The position numbers and the translations under genes were made by a program. The notes under the pieces are model-generated. The model had not been told where the DNA came from, ran no database searches, and saw only the letters and a program-made list of their open reading frames with translations. 6,289 nucleotides of DNA from Gammaproteobacteria bacterium (GTDB lineage Bacteria > Pseudomonadota > Gammaproteobacteria > GRL18). The stretch covers positions 1-6,289 of the forward strand of contig DAOVUK010000205.1 in assembly GCA_030632625.1 (NCBI GenBank), given 5' to 3'. Shown piece by piece: positions 1-6,026 of this stretch (the stretch's first letter is position 1; every line of letters starts with the position of its first letter).

Positions 1-642
1 AAAGAGGTGGATGAGGATTTATCACTTGATGGGGTCTCTAATTCTGCTGTTAGGATCCGCTCAAGGATCTCCGAGCTTGATTTTTGGCCTGAACTTAAAG
101 TATTCATAACGGCCTTTGATGATTGGCAAGATGAGGGCTTTAATAGTATGCCCAATGAAAATTATATCAATAGTATTCGTCGTGCTATTGATATTATTGG
201 CCGTTCAGCATTTACGGGTGGTGTCAGTAGTTTGCTGGAAATTGAACTGCATTTACGTGAAGGCACCAGTGATTTAATTATTCGTACGGATCGTCAACTT
301 AATGAGTCTTCCAGTCATGGCATGGCGTATATGATTTTATGTAAATTCTTACTGGCGTTTACCCGATTGTTAAGAAATAAAGCGGCTGTGACGATTCATT
401 GGCCGATTGATGAGCTGGGAACCCTGCATCATGATAATATTAAAAAGATATTTGATGCCTGTAAAAATAATAATATTCAAATTCTGGGTGCTTTTCCTAA
501 TCCAGATTCAGCCGTACTTAATTTGTTTGCTAACCGTTATATTATTAATAAACAAACTAAAGAATTGCAAACTATTAAACCAAAATTAAATACCATTGCA
601 GAAAAAATAAAACAACACCAGGCGATTCGGGAGACTCAATAA
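1..642 (+). CDS. SMC-like ATPase (JetC/MksB-type), C-terminal head, 5' end outside window
   Basis: This is the C-terminal part of a larger protein. The frame is open to the left edge, and the GTG at position 7 is probably an internal valine. Numbering from that codon, residues 99-110 (LNESSSHGMAYM) sit where an ABC signature helix is expected. A hydrophobic Walker B strand ends in Asp135-Glu136 (VTIHWPIDE), and ILGAFPNPD (159-167) follows as a later strand and loop. That order is the C-terminal lobe of an SMC/MukB-type ATPase head. The Walker A lobe and coiled coil would lie upstream, outside the window. In Wadjet and MksBEFG systems this subunit dimerises and drives ATP-dependent DNA loop extrusion. 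The assignment rests on these motifs and on the three genes that follow. The stop codon abuts the next ATG with no gap. Other SMC/Rad50-like ATPases cannot be excluded from this fragment alone. Confidence 0.75.
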   Translation, partial: KEVDEDLSLDGVSNSAVRIRSRISELDFWPELKVFITAFDDWQDEGFNSMPNENYINSIRRAIDIIGRSAFTGGVSSLLEIELHLREGTSDLIIRTDRQLNESSSHGMAYMILCKFLLAFTRLLRNKAAVTIHWPIDELGTLHHDNIKKIFDACKNNNIQILGAFPNPDSAVLNLFANRYIINKQTKELQTIKPKLNTIAEKIKQHQAIRETQ

Positions 643-1287
643 ATGTTATCCAATACGGGTCAGATCATAGAAAGTTTGCTCAAAGGTGATTTTATTTGTC
701 GCACCACCAATGAAGAGGGCTGGCGGCATTTAAAAAGTCCTGCTAACCGTGAACTTGTTGAAGATTATTTGAGCAAACTAAATCGTACTGTCTGTGCAGT
801 GGGTACAGGCAGTGAAAGTGAAGTCTTTTTCTGTGGTTATATTCAATTAGGCGAAGCTGAAAAACGTCAATTAAGTATTCAGTTTAGAGATATTTATAGT
901 GCTCTGACTCCCTTGATTGAATGGCTGGTATTAGTCCAGGAAGCTAGTTCACAGGATGCACCACTTATTGAAGGTTCGCCGGTACGCTTAAATGAGTTGC
1001 AATCTACTATTGAAGATACTCCTGCGTTTAAAGAACAACTGACAAGGATCAGTCATTACCGCTTTTTTGGTTCCACAAGTACCGCAGTTGATAATCAGCT
1101 TAAACAAGTTTTTAAGCGCTTGTGTGAGCAAGGCTATCTGACTCGACCTAATAGCGAAAAGCAGATTTATATTGCTACGGGAAAATTGGACTATCTCTAT
1201 GAAGTGATCCATTTTATTGATGAAACAGAAGAGCTGAATCTGGAAGAAAAAGCAGAGGATTCAGTGGCTCAGGGCAGCCTCTTGTGA
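643..1287 (+). CDS. MksE/JetB-like winged-helix (KITE-type) SMC accessory subunit
   Basis: This 214-residue protein has the size and secondary-structure pattern expected of MksE/MukE/JetB, which bind the kleisin and help the SMC dimer grip DNA. The N-terminal half (about residues 5-68) looks like a first winged helix ending in a beta wing, VFFCGYIQL. A central helical stretch (73-104) leads to a second winged helix at about 115-195, with recognition-like helix QLKQVFKRLCEQGYL and wing YIATGKLDYL. The tail (193-214) is acidic. The start is well supported: the ATG directly follows the upstream TAA, and a GGGAGA ribosome-binding site (629-634) lies 8 nt before it. The gene ends in a 4-nt GTGA overlap with the next gene. 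No catalytic motif is seen or expected. The call depends partly on position between an SMC head and a kleisin-like gene, since this family diverges strongly in sequence. Confidence 0.7.
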   Translation: MLSNTGQIIESLLKGDFICRTTNEEGWRHLKSPANRELVEDYLSKLNRTVCAVGTGSESEVFFCGYIQLGEAEKRQLSIQFRDIYSALTPLIEWLVLVQEASSQDAPLIEGSPVRLNELQSTIEDTPAFKEQLTRISHYRFFGSTSTAVDNQLKQVFKRLCEQGYLTRPNSEKQIYIATGKLDYLYEVIHFIDETEELNLEEKAEDSVAQGSLL

Positions 1288-2534
1288 ACAATAAAGCGGT
1301 TAATCAAAAAGTAAGCAGTAATAACCTGCATCAGGCAGGAGTGCGATTTTTAAAACAAATGGCACGACATTCTGATGTCATTATGGACGCCTATCTTTCA
1401 GGCACCATAGCAGATCATGAAGCGGATCCTGGCGTATTAAATAAATTAATCAAGCAGCGTATTCTGTACCGCCCTGAACCTGAGGCTGATCTAAGATTAC
1501 GCAGTAAATTCAGAGGCTTATTGGAAGAGGTGCTTCGTGATGAACATAATCGTCAAATTGATGCTAATGTCAGCTCTGTTCTGGCTACCTTTAGTACACT
1601 CAGTGCCCATTATAAAGAAGCCCGGCATAATATGGATTATGCCGCTGCTGAAGCCTATTTAAGTGATCTGAGTGAACATGTTTACGCCTTTAATGAAGAT
1701 CTCAGACATAATATTCGAGTGCTCTGGAGTCGAATCAATAATGAGTTTGGTTATGTTAGAACCATTAATGCCAAGATAAGAGAAAATGAACTGGCTCAAT
1801 CGCAAGTGACGGATTTATTAAATGGTCTGCAGTTGATGGATTTTTCTCAGTTAACGGATGTTGCCGGCAATATTCGTGAATTGCATAGAATGCTGGTGAT
1901 GACCCTGCAAAAAACGCAGAGTGAATGTGCTCATGAGTTGCGTAGTGTTCAGTCTCGATTATTGGAACTTCTGGGGCGCTTCAGGGAAATCAGAGGGCGA
2001 ACCAGGTTGCTCAAAGGCTGGCTGCTTTATATCGATCAGCATCCTGATTTTCAGTGTACGGATCCCGTACAGTATAAGCAAATCCCAAGCCTGTTTAATG
2101 TGGCAGAGGCTATTTTGACCAATGCTGCGATTGATATAAAAAATCAGCAGCATGAACAGGATTATTTCAATATTGTCGGCCGATTAAAAGCCAGTGAAAT
2201 AACTCAACAGCATAAATTAAGTTTGTTGAATGCCCCTGAATTTACCCTGAACGAGACAGTAGATTATCACCTGCCGGATAATCCGGTCAAAGACTCCGTT
2301 GATGATTATTTTTGTTATATTATTGATACAGGAAAGCAACTTTCAGCACTGGAATATTATCAACAAAAAGAATTTAGCTGGGATAAAGAGGAATGGCTAT
2401 ACCAAATTATTGCCGGTTATGAAGGCTTGCCCGAAGCACAAAAGCAGTTTTTTGAATTGGATTATAAAGGCTATATTCATCGTATTTATACCGGCAATTT
2501 TTACATACAGGACATTAATCTATGGCTGGCTTAG
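1284..2534 (+). CDS. MksF/JetA-like kleisin subunit of SMC complex
   Basis: This 416-residue, mostly alpha-helical protein is a candidate kleisin, the subunit that bridges the two SMC heads and carries the MksE/JetB dimer. Residues about 15-90 look like an N-terminal winged helix (YLSGTIADHE, then VLNKLIKQRILYR). Residues about 90-250 form long amphipathic helices with coiled-coil character, as in MukF/MksF. A middle segment (about 315-340) rich in Pro, Asp and Asn may be a linker. The C-terminal 70 residues look like a second small globular domain that could contact the other SMC head. The GTG start overlaps the upstream stop by 4 nt and has only a weak AGGGCAG site (1271-1277). In-frame GTG 1341 and ATG 1359 are alternatives. 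The 3' end overlaps the Toprim gene by 13 nt. Automated pipelines may give proteins of this type an unrelated enzyme name; no enzymatic motif is visible here. The fold is inferred, not proven. Confidence 0.65.
   Translation: MNNKAVNQKVSSNNLHQAGVRFLKQMARHSDVIMDAYLSGTIADHEADPGVLNKLIKQRILYRPEPEADLRLRSKFRGLLEEVLRDEHNRQIDANVSSVLATFSTLSAHYKEARHNMDYAAAEAYLSDLSEHVYAFNEDLRHNIRVLWSRINNEFGYVRTINAKIRENELAQSQVTDLLNGLQLMDFSQLTDVAGNIRELHRMLVMTLQKTQSECAHELRSVQSRLLELLGRFREIRGRTRLLKGWLLYIDQHPDFQCTDPVQYKQIPSLFNVAEAILTNAAIDIKNQQHEQDYFNIVGRLKASEITQQHKLSLLNAPEFTLNETVDYHLPDNPVKDSVDDYFCYIIDTGKQLSALEYYQQKEFSWDKEEWLYQIIAGYEGLPEAQKQFFELDYKGYIHRIYTGNFYIQDINLWLA
2508..2534 (+). promoter_or_regulatory. Internal ribosome-binding site and 13-nt gene overlap
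   Basis: CAGGA at 2508-2512 lies 9 nt before ATG 2522, while the kleisin frame continues to TAG at 2532-2534. The Toprim start codon therefore sits inside the end of the preceding gene. This arrangement supports translational coupling and fixes the Toprim start at this ATG. Confidence 0.6.
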
Positions 2535-3397
2535 GGCGAAGCCATAAGCAGGAAGTGGTTAAATTACTAAAGCAACGAAAATCTCAGGTTAAGTTTTCAA
2601 CCCGTTGGCAGGCAATTTATGAATATTTTGAAATAGGCCGTATTGATAACAAGAGCCTGAACTTTTCCCTGCAGGAAAGAGAAAATTTAAGACAAGCAGC
2701 AATAAAAGCCTGGGCCTTTGATCCCCGTGCCGGCCTGCCTGATGGGAATCGTTCAGAGATCGCTTATTATTCCAACGATGATAAACTGTCCAATGAAAGA
2801 CCCGATGATAATTATCTGCTCATTAAAACAGCACAAGGTGACTTACCGTCCTGTTTAGATGTTAAGACTCTTCCTCCTGGCTATAGTTTACGGATCTCAC
2901 TGACTGTATTGGATTATTCTGCTATTAAGCAAATTATCATTATTGAAAATCAGGATTGTTATGATTTATGGCATCAGTTTAATCTGCCTCAGGAATTAAA
3001 AAACGTATTAACTTTTTACCGTGGTCATGATAAACAGGCTAAAGCTATTCAGCATTTAATTGATAAGCTCTTAGCGGGAACAAGAGTAATTGTTTTTCCT
3101 GATTATGATCCGTCCGGGCTTCAGATTGCCTGTACCACTAAAAAATCAACTCATTTATTAATACCAGAACTTATTCCTGAATTAGTTGCTAAAAATAATT
3201 CAGATGACTTTTCTGCTCAATTTGACGAGGTGACGACCTATCTGAATAAAGAGCTGAATAAAGAGCTGAATAAAAATGAACTCAATGGCTGGCAGGATGT
3301 TTGGTTAAATATTAAGAAAAATCACTATAGTATCAAACAGCAGCATATGTTGGCATTTAATGCCTTGCTCTATACTGTAAAACGGAAATTAATTTAA
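2522..3397 (+). CDS. Compact JetD/MksG-like Toprim nuclease subunit
   Basis: The 291-residue product carries the two hallmarks of a Toprim fold as found in JetD (DUF2220) and topoisomerase VI A. A beta strand ends in a conserved-type glutamate, IIIIENQD with Glu142, and a second strand ends in a DxD, VIVFPDYDPSGLQIA with Asp194 and Asp196. JetD has comparable EN and GDxDPxG motifs. Between them, FYRGHDKQAKAI (165-176) sits where JetD has its glycine-containing turn. Near the C-terminus SIKQQHML (270-277) may match the Gln/Glu-rich end of JetD. In Wadjet systems this subunit is a metal-dependent nuclease that cleaves DNA after the SMC motor has extruded a small circle. The N-terminal region (1-130) appears shorter than in typical JetD. 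The start is supported by AGGA at 2509-2512, 9 nt upstream, inside the kleisin gene. A short ELNK repeat occupies residues 241-251. Confidence 0.72.
   Translation: MAGLGRSHKQEVVKLLKQRKSQVKFSTRWQAIYEYFEIGRIDNKSLNFSLQERENLRQAAIKAWAFDPRAGLPDGNRSEIAYYSNDDKLSNERPDDNYLLIKTAQGDLPSCLDVKTLPPGYSLRISLTVLDYSAIKQIIIIENQDCYDLWHQFNLPQELKNVLTFYRGHDKQAKAIQHLIDKLLAGTRVIVFPDYDPSGLQIACTTKKSTHLLIPELIPELVAKNNSDDFSAQFDEVTTYLNKELNKELNKNELNGWQDVWLNIKKNHYSIKQQHMLAFNALLYTVKRKLI
3242..3274 (+). repeat. In-frame 12-bp tandem repeat inside Toprim gene
   Basis: The unit CTGAATAAAGAG occurs twice exactly (3242-3253, 3254-3265) and a third time for 9 nt (3266-3274). It encodes L-N-K-E repeats at residues 241-251, a charged segment C-terminal to the DxD. 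Because the unit is a multiple of three, slippage would change the length without breaking the frame. Confidence 0.85.
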
Positions 3398-3471
3398 TGT
3401 CGAACTGTCTAATGACTATACCCGTGATACTGGATTTTATGGAAGAGATTTAAAAAAGGTAAATACTAAAA

Positions 3472-3822
3472 ATGGAACTGAATGATTTTTTACAAAAACT
3501 AAATGACAGCCCTGAAACGGTTGAATTTACTGACACCCTATCTGTTATTGAAGTGCTTTATGATTTTACAGAAACTGAATTCCAAAATGGTGAATTATTA
3601 AATGAGGCCGGACAAAATTCCGGTTCGTGTAAACTCTTTGCTTTTGCCCAATTGCAAAATTTATCGAAACAGCAGACACTGGCCTGTTTTGGTGCCTACT
3701 ACCGGGATGATGTCCGGGAGAACCCGGAGGCTGCGGATCACCAGAATATACGGAATTTTATAAAACAAGGCTGGTCTGGCATTTCATTTTCAAAAATGCC
3801 TCTGCAGGAAAAGCTTTTGTAA
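3472..3822 (+). CDS. HopJ-family conserved protein (type III effector HopJ-like)
   Basis: The 116-residue product matches the HopJ family (Pfam PF08888, from memory) along its whole length. The most recognisable blocks are FQNGELLNEAGQNSGSCKL (37-55), ACFGAYYRDD (71-80) and DHQNIRNF (89-96). The family was named after a Pseudomonas syringae protein but is widespread in free-living proteobacteria that lack a plant-associated secretion system, so the name is no evidence for virulence. No signal peptide or membrane segment is visible, so the protein is probably cytoplasmic; its biochemical role is not known to me. AAAGG at 3455-3459 lies 12 nt before the ATG, a somewhat long spacing. It lies 74 bp after the Toprim gene on the same strand, with no terminator or clear promoter between them, so read-through from the SMC operon is possible but unproven. 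Confidence 0.9.
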   Translation: MELNDFLQKLNDSPETVEFTDTLSVIEVLYDFTETEFQNGELLNEAGQNSGSCKLFAFAQLQNLSKQQTLACFGAYYRDDVRENPEAADHQNIRNFIKQGWSGISFSKMPLQEKLL

Positions 3823-3877
3823 CAAGTTAAAGAATGGTTATTTTGGTTCTTCATAGAAATGCATACTTTTCCAAATT

Positions 3878-3905
3878 GTAGAGACAAGGCATGCCTTGTC
3901 TCTAC
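3878..3905. repeat. Perfect 28-bp palindrome, GGCATGCC centre
   Basis: The arm GTAGAGACAAGGCA is followed directly by its reverse complement, so all 28 bases are self-complementary. It could form a strong hairpin in RNA from either strand. No U-tract follows on either side, so it is not a canonical intrinsic terminator, though it may protect or shorten 3' ends of the convergent transcripts. Confidence 0.95.
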
Positions 3906-3939
3906 GGTCACGTAACGACCGCCAGGGTGGTAAGCATAC

Positions 3940-3967
3940 GTAGAGACGTTGCATGCAACGTCTCTAC
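3940..3967. repeat. Perfect 28-bp palindrome, TTGCATGCAA centre
   Basis: The arm GTAGAGACGTTGCA is followed by its reverse complement. The outer eight bases of each arm (GTAGAGAC / GTCTCTAC) are the same as in the palindrome 34 bp to the left, while the central twelve differ. This suggests duplication followed by paired changes, or recombination between related palindromes. Confidence 0.95.
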
Positions 3968-4040
3968 CCTATCTATGAATGGCTGAATTCACCGAGTGAA
4001 TACAAAAAGTACGCAATGATGTGAAGAACCCATTTTTTGT

Positions 4041-4061
4041 AGGGTGGGAATTGCCCACCCT
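4041..4061. repeat. AGGGTGGG hairpin repeat
   Basis: AGGGTGGG (4041-4048), a 5-nt AATTG loop and CCCACCCT (4054-4061) form an 8-bp perfect stem. It lies 10 bp beyond the end of the MITE-like element and has a different core sequence, so it is probably a separate dispersed-repeat family. A T6 run (4033-4038) precedes it on the + strand, the wrong side for a terminator on either strand. Confidence 0.8.
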
Positions 4062-4123
4062 GGATTTATAAAGCACATTTGATTAGTCCCCAAAATGGCG
4101 CTATTTTTTTAATATTAAGGCCC

Positions 4124-4199
4124 GGCTGTCTGTCTATTCGCTCAGGGCTGTTTATTCGCTCAGGGCTGTCTATTCCGCTCAGGGCTGTCTATTCCCTCA
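4124..4199. repeat. Four imperfect 18-21-bp tandem repeats at the rnt 3' end
   Basis: The + strand consensus is about GGGCTGTCTATTCGCTCA. Units are 4124-4144 (21 bp, with an extra GTCT-like insertion), 4145-4162 (18), 4163-4181 (19) and 4182-4199 (18). The last unit ends exactly with the TCA that is the rnt stop codon on the minus strand. The other units lie in the rnt 3' untranslated region. The units have no strong self-complementarity, so no terminator is seen in them. The array looks like slippage-generated, copy-number-variable DNA. Confidence 0.85.
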
Positions 4200-4886
4200 A
4201 GGCAGTTCCAGCTGTTGTTCAGTCAAAGATTTTTCCAGTCGTTCAAGTCTATGCCAGCGATTGATAATGCGGCAAAATAATTCAGCCGTCTGCTCGGTAT
4301 CGTATTTAGCTGAATGTGCTTTTTCGTCATCCCATTCCAGTCCCGAAGCTTGAGCGGCACGGGACAGAACCGTCTGTCCATAAGCCAGTCCACCTAATGT
4401 CGCAGTATCAAAGGTGCTGAACTTATGAAACGGGTTGCGTTTAATTTGATTGCGTTCAATCGCTGCATTGATGAAATTCAGATCAAAAGTCGGGTTATGT
4501 CCCACTAAAACGGCACGGGTACAGCCTGTTTCTTTGAGTTCACTGCGGATCGGACTAAAAATTTCTTTTAAGACATAATCTTCCGGTTTGTTCATTCGAA
4601 ATGGATTAAAAGGATTGATCCCGGTAAATTTCAGTGCGGCTGCATCCAGGTTAGCCCCCTTAAAGGGCTCAACATTATAAGCATAAGTTTCACAGCAAAT
4701 TAAATCACCCTGTTCATCCATGCGCAGCAATGTGGCTGCAACTTCGAGCAGTGCGTCAGTTTTGTGATTAAATCCTGCTGTTTCAACATCAATAACAACC
4801 GGTAAAAAACCTCTGAACCTTGCTGCAATCCCTGTTACCGAAACTTCTTCTTTAATTTTTTTCTTGGTTCTGGCCATGTAACTCAT
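4197..4886 (-). CDS. rnt: Ribonuclease T (DEDDh 3'-5' exoribonuclease)
   Basis: RNase T trims 3' ends of tRNA precursors, 5S and 23S rRNA and other small RNAs, and acts in tRNA CCA-end turnover. It works as a cytoplasmic homodimer with two metal ions. All DEDDh residues are present: Asp33 and Glu35 in VVIDVETAGF, Asp135 in GHNPTFDLNF, and His191 and Asp196 in AHSAKYDTEQT. Each is offset by ten from my recollection of the E. coli protein (D23, E25, D125, H181, D186). Other matching blocks are FRGFLPVVIDVETAGF, MDEQG and RNPFHKFSTFDTA. The 229-residue length is slightly above the usual 215-225 because of a lysine-rich N-terminus, MSYMARTKKK. ATG at 4877 (Met4) is an alternative start; neither has a strong ribosome-binding site. 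It lies 41 bp after pyrC with no visible terminator, so co-transcription is likely. Its stop codon falls inside a tandem repeat array. Confidence 0.97.
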   Translation of the reverse strand: MSYMARTKKKIKEEVSVTGIAARFRGFLPVVIDVETAGFNHKTDALLEVAATLLRMDEQGDLICCETYAYNVEPFKGANLDAAALKFTGINPFNPFRMNKPEDYVLKEIFSPIRSELKETGCTRAVLVGHNPTFDLNFINAAIERNQIKRNPFHKFSTFDTATLGGLAYGQTVLSRAAQASGLEWDDEKAHSAKYDTEQTAELFCRIINRWHRLERLEKSLTEQQLELP

Positions 4887-4927
4887 TCTTTAATGATTTA
4901 TTCTATTAGAAATCATGCTGTTATAAT

Positions 4928-5995
4928 TCAGGAGACTAGCTTCCAGTTAATTGTCTGTCCTGCTCTTAATGGGATAAGCACATCATCACCAAACTGATAG
5001 GCGTCAGGCACCGTCCACTTTTCACGCTGGAGGGTGATTTTATCACTATTTACCTCAAGACCGTAAAATAAAGGGCCATTTAAGCTGGAAAATTGTTCTA
5101 ATTTGTCGAGCGCGTCTGCTTCATCAAAGGCTTCGGTGTAAAGTTCTATGGCGGCAAAGGCTGTAAACATGCCGGCACAGCCGCAGGCGGTTTCTTTATT
5201 GTGTCTGCTATGAGGTGCACTGTCAGTGCCCATAAAAAATTTATTATTGCCCGATATGGCGGCTTTGACCAGCGCTTGCCGATGAGTTTCCCGTTTTAAA
5301 ACCGGCAGGCAGTAATGGTGTGGTTTAATACCGCCGACCAGCATATCATTGCGATTCATCAGCAGATGATGGGCGGTGATAGTGGCCGCAATATAAGCTG
5401 AACTTTCTCTCACAAAATCAGCGGCGTCTGCCGTGGTGATGTGTTCAAAGACAATTTTTAATTCCGGAAAATCTTTGGCGAGTGATATAAGGCGCTGATC
5501 AATAAACTGTTTTTCGCGATCGAAGATATCAATTTCATGATGGGTGACTTCACCATGTACCAGCAGAGGCAAACCCAGTTTCTGCATCATTTCCAGGGTC
5601 GGGTAACACTGACGGATATCGGTGACACCGGCATCAGAGTTGGTGGTCGCACCGGCGGGATACAGCTTGACAGCCGAAATAATCCCGCTCGCCACCGCCG
5701 TCTTAATTTCCTCAGCCGGCGTACTATCGGTTAAGTACAGCGTCATTAACGGCTGAAAAGTGCTATTCTCTCCGGCGGCAGCTAAAACGGCCTGCCGGTA
5801 AATCCCGGCTTGTTCTGTCGTTGTGACCGGCGGAGTTAAATTCGGCATAATAATGGCCCGGCCGCATTGTTTTGCCGTAAACGGCACGACCGACTTGAGG
5901 GCTTCACCATCACGAACATGCAGATGCCAGTCATCGGGTCGGATGATGCTTATGTGAGAAAGGGTACTCTGAGATGAATCCGGACTGTGTGACAC
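4928..5995 (-). CDS. pyrC: Dihydroorotase, type II
   Basis: PyrC catalyses the reversible cyclisation of N-carbamoyl-L-aspartate to L-dihydroorotate, the third step of de novo pyrimidine synthesis. It is a cytoplasmic homodimeric amidohydrolase with a binuclear zinc centre. The metal ligands are all visible: His24 and His26 in DDWHLHVRD, carboxylated Lys110 in AVKLYPAGAT, His147 in LVHGEV, His185 in FEHITT and Asp258 in GTDSAPH. Each is offset by eight from the E. coli numbering I recall. MPNLTPPVTT (50-59) is the substrate-loop region. The 355-residue length fits the family (E. coli 348). The start is GTG at 5995: an in-frame TAA lies nine codons upstream (6020-6022), no other usual start precedes the conserved IIRPDDWHLH, and AGGA lies 8 nt before it. 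The protein is intact, and base composition looks more GC-rich than the SMC operon. pyrC followed by rnt also occurs in Pseudomonas aeruginosa. Confidence 0.98.
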   Translation of the reverse strand: MSHSPDSSQSTLSHISIIRPDDWHLHVRDGEALKSVVPFTAKQCGRAIIMPNLTPPVTTTEQAGIYRQAVLAAAGENSTFQPLMTLYLTDSTPAEEIKTAVASGIISAVKLYPAGATTNSDAGVTDIRQCYPTLEMMQKLGLPLLVHGEVTHHEIDIFDREKQFIDQRLISLAKDFPELKIVFEHITTADAADFVRESSAYIAATITAHHLLMNRNDMLVGGIKPHHYCLPVLKRETHRQALVKAAISGNNKFFMGTDSAPHSRHNKETACGCAGMFTAFAAIELYTEAFDEADALDKLEQFSSLNGPLFYGLEVNSDKITLQREKWTVPDAYQFGDDVLIPLRAGQTINWKLVS

Positions 5996-6003
5996 GTTGT
6001 AAT

Positions 6004-6007
6004 TCCT
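6004..6007 (-). promoter_or_regulatory. pyrC ribosome-binding site supporting the GTG start
   Basis: The minus strand reads AGGA followed by 8 nt (ATTACAAC) and GTG. This is normal Shine-Dalgarno spacing and supports the non-ATG start of pyrC. Confidence 0.75.
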
Positions 6008-6026
6008 GATTTGAACTGATTACCCT

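Larger units (their letters stand above)
3845..4030. mobile_element. MITE-like element with terminal inverted repeats, copy 1
   Basis: The 186-bp element is bounded by imperfect 26-bp inverted repeats: 3845-3870 (begins GGTTCTTCATAG) and the reverse complement of 4005-4030 (begins GGTTCTTCACAT) agree at 21 of 26 positions. The interior holds two perfect 28-bp palindromes and a small hairpin, ATTCAC-CGA-GTGAAT (3987-4001). There is no coding sequence. The GGTTCTTC/GGCTCTTC ends resemble those of ISL3-family insertion sequences, which would mobilise it in trans; that link is inference. The flanking 8-mers GTTATTTT and CATTTTTT agree at only 5 positions, so no clean target duplication is visible. 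It lies between the convergent hopJ-like and rnt genes. Confidence 0.7.

Noticed and set aside
407..589. 60-codon + frame inside the SMC head gene
   Set aside because: It overlaps a frame with clear ATPase motifs, and its translation shows no recognisable motif.
988..1212. 74-codon minus-strand frame opposite the MksE-like gene
   Set aside because: It is antisense to a well-supported gene with good start signals, so it is a chance frame.
2055..2071. TGTACGG-ATC-CCGTACA inverted repeat in the kleisin gene
   Set aside because: A short 7-bp stem inside coding sequence with no second copy or regulatory context; likely chance.
1921..2153. Overlapping frames of about 65 codons on both strands within the kleisin gene, and another at 2299-2547
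   Set aside because: They are shadows of the long coding frame, without start signals or recognisable domains.
3398..3471. Possible promoter for hopJ
   Set aside because: No -35/-10 pair with acceptable match and spacing could be identified in the 74-bp gap.
3878..3967. Two 28-bp palindromic repeats separated by 34 bp, resembling a minimal CRISPR array
   Set aside because: Only two units, with different cores, and the spacer is conserved in the second element at 6226-6260. This is a dispersed element, not repeat-spacer DNA.
4039..4062. GGGTGGG stem as an intrinsic terminator
   Set aside because: The T6 run precedes the stem on the + strand, and no T-run follows it on either strand.
4079..4264. 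61-codon + frame with repeated IRSGL/LSI residues
   Set aside because: It is produced by the tandem DNA repeats and the antisense end of rnt; not a credible protein.
5537..5734. 65-codon + frame opposite pyrC
   Set aside because: It is antisense to a highly conserved catalytic gene.
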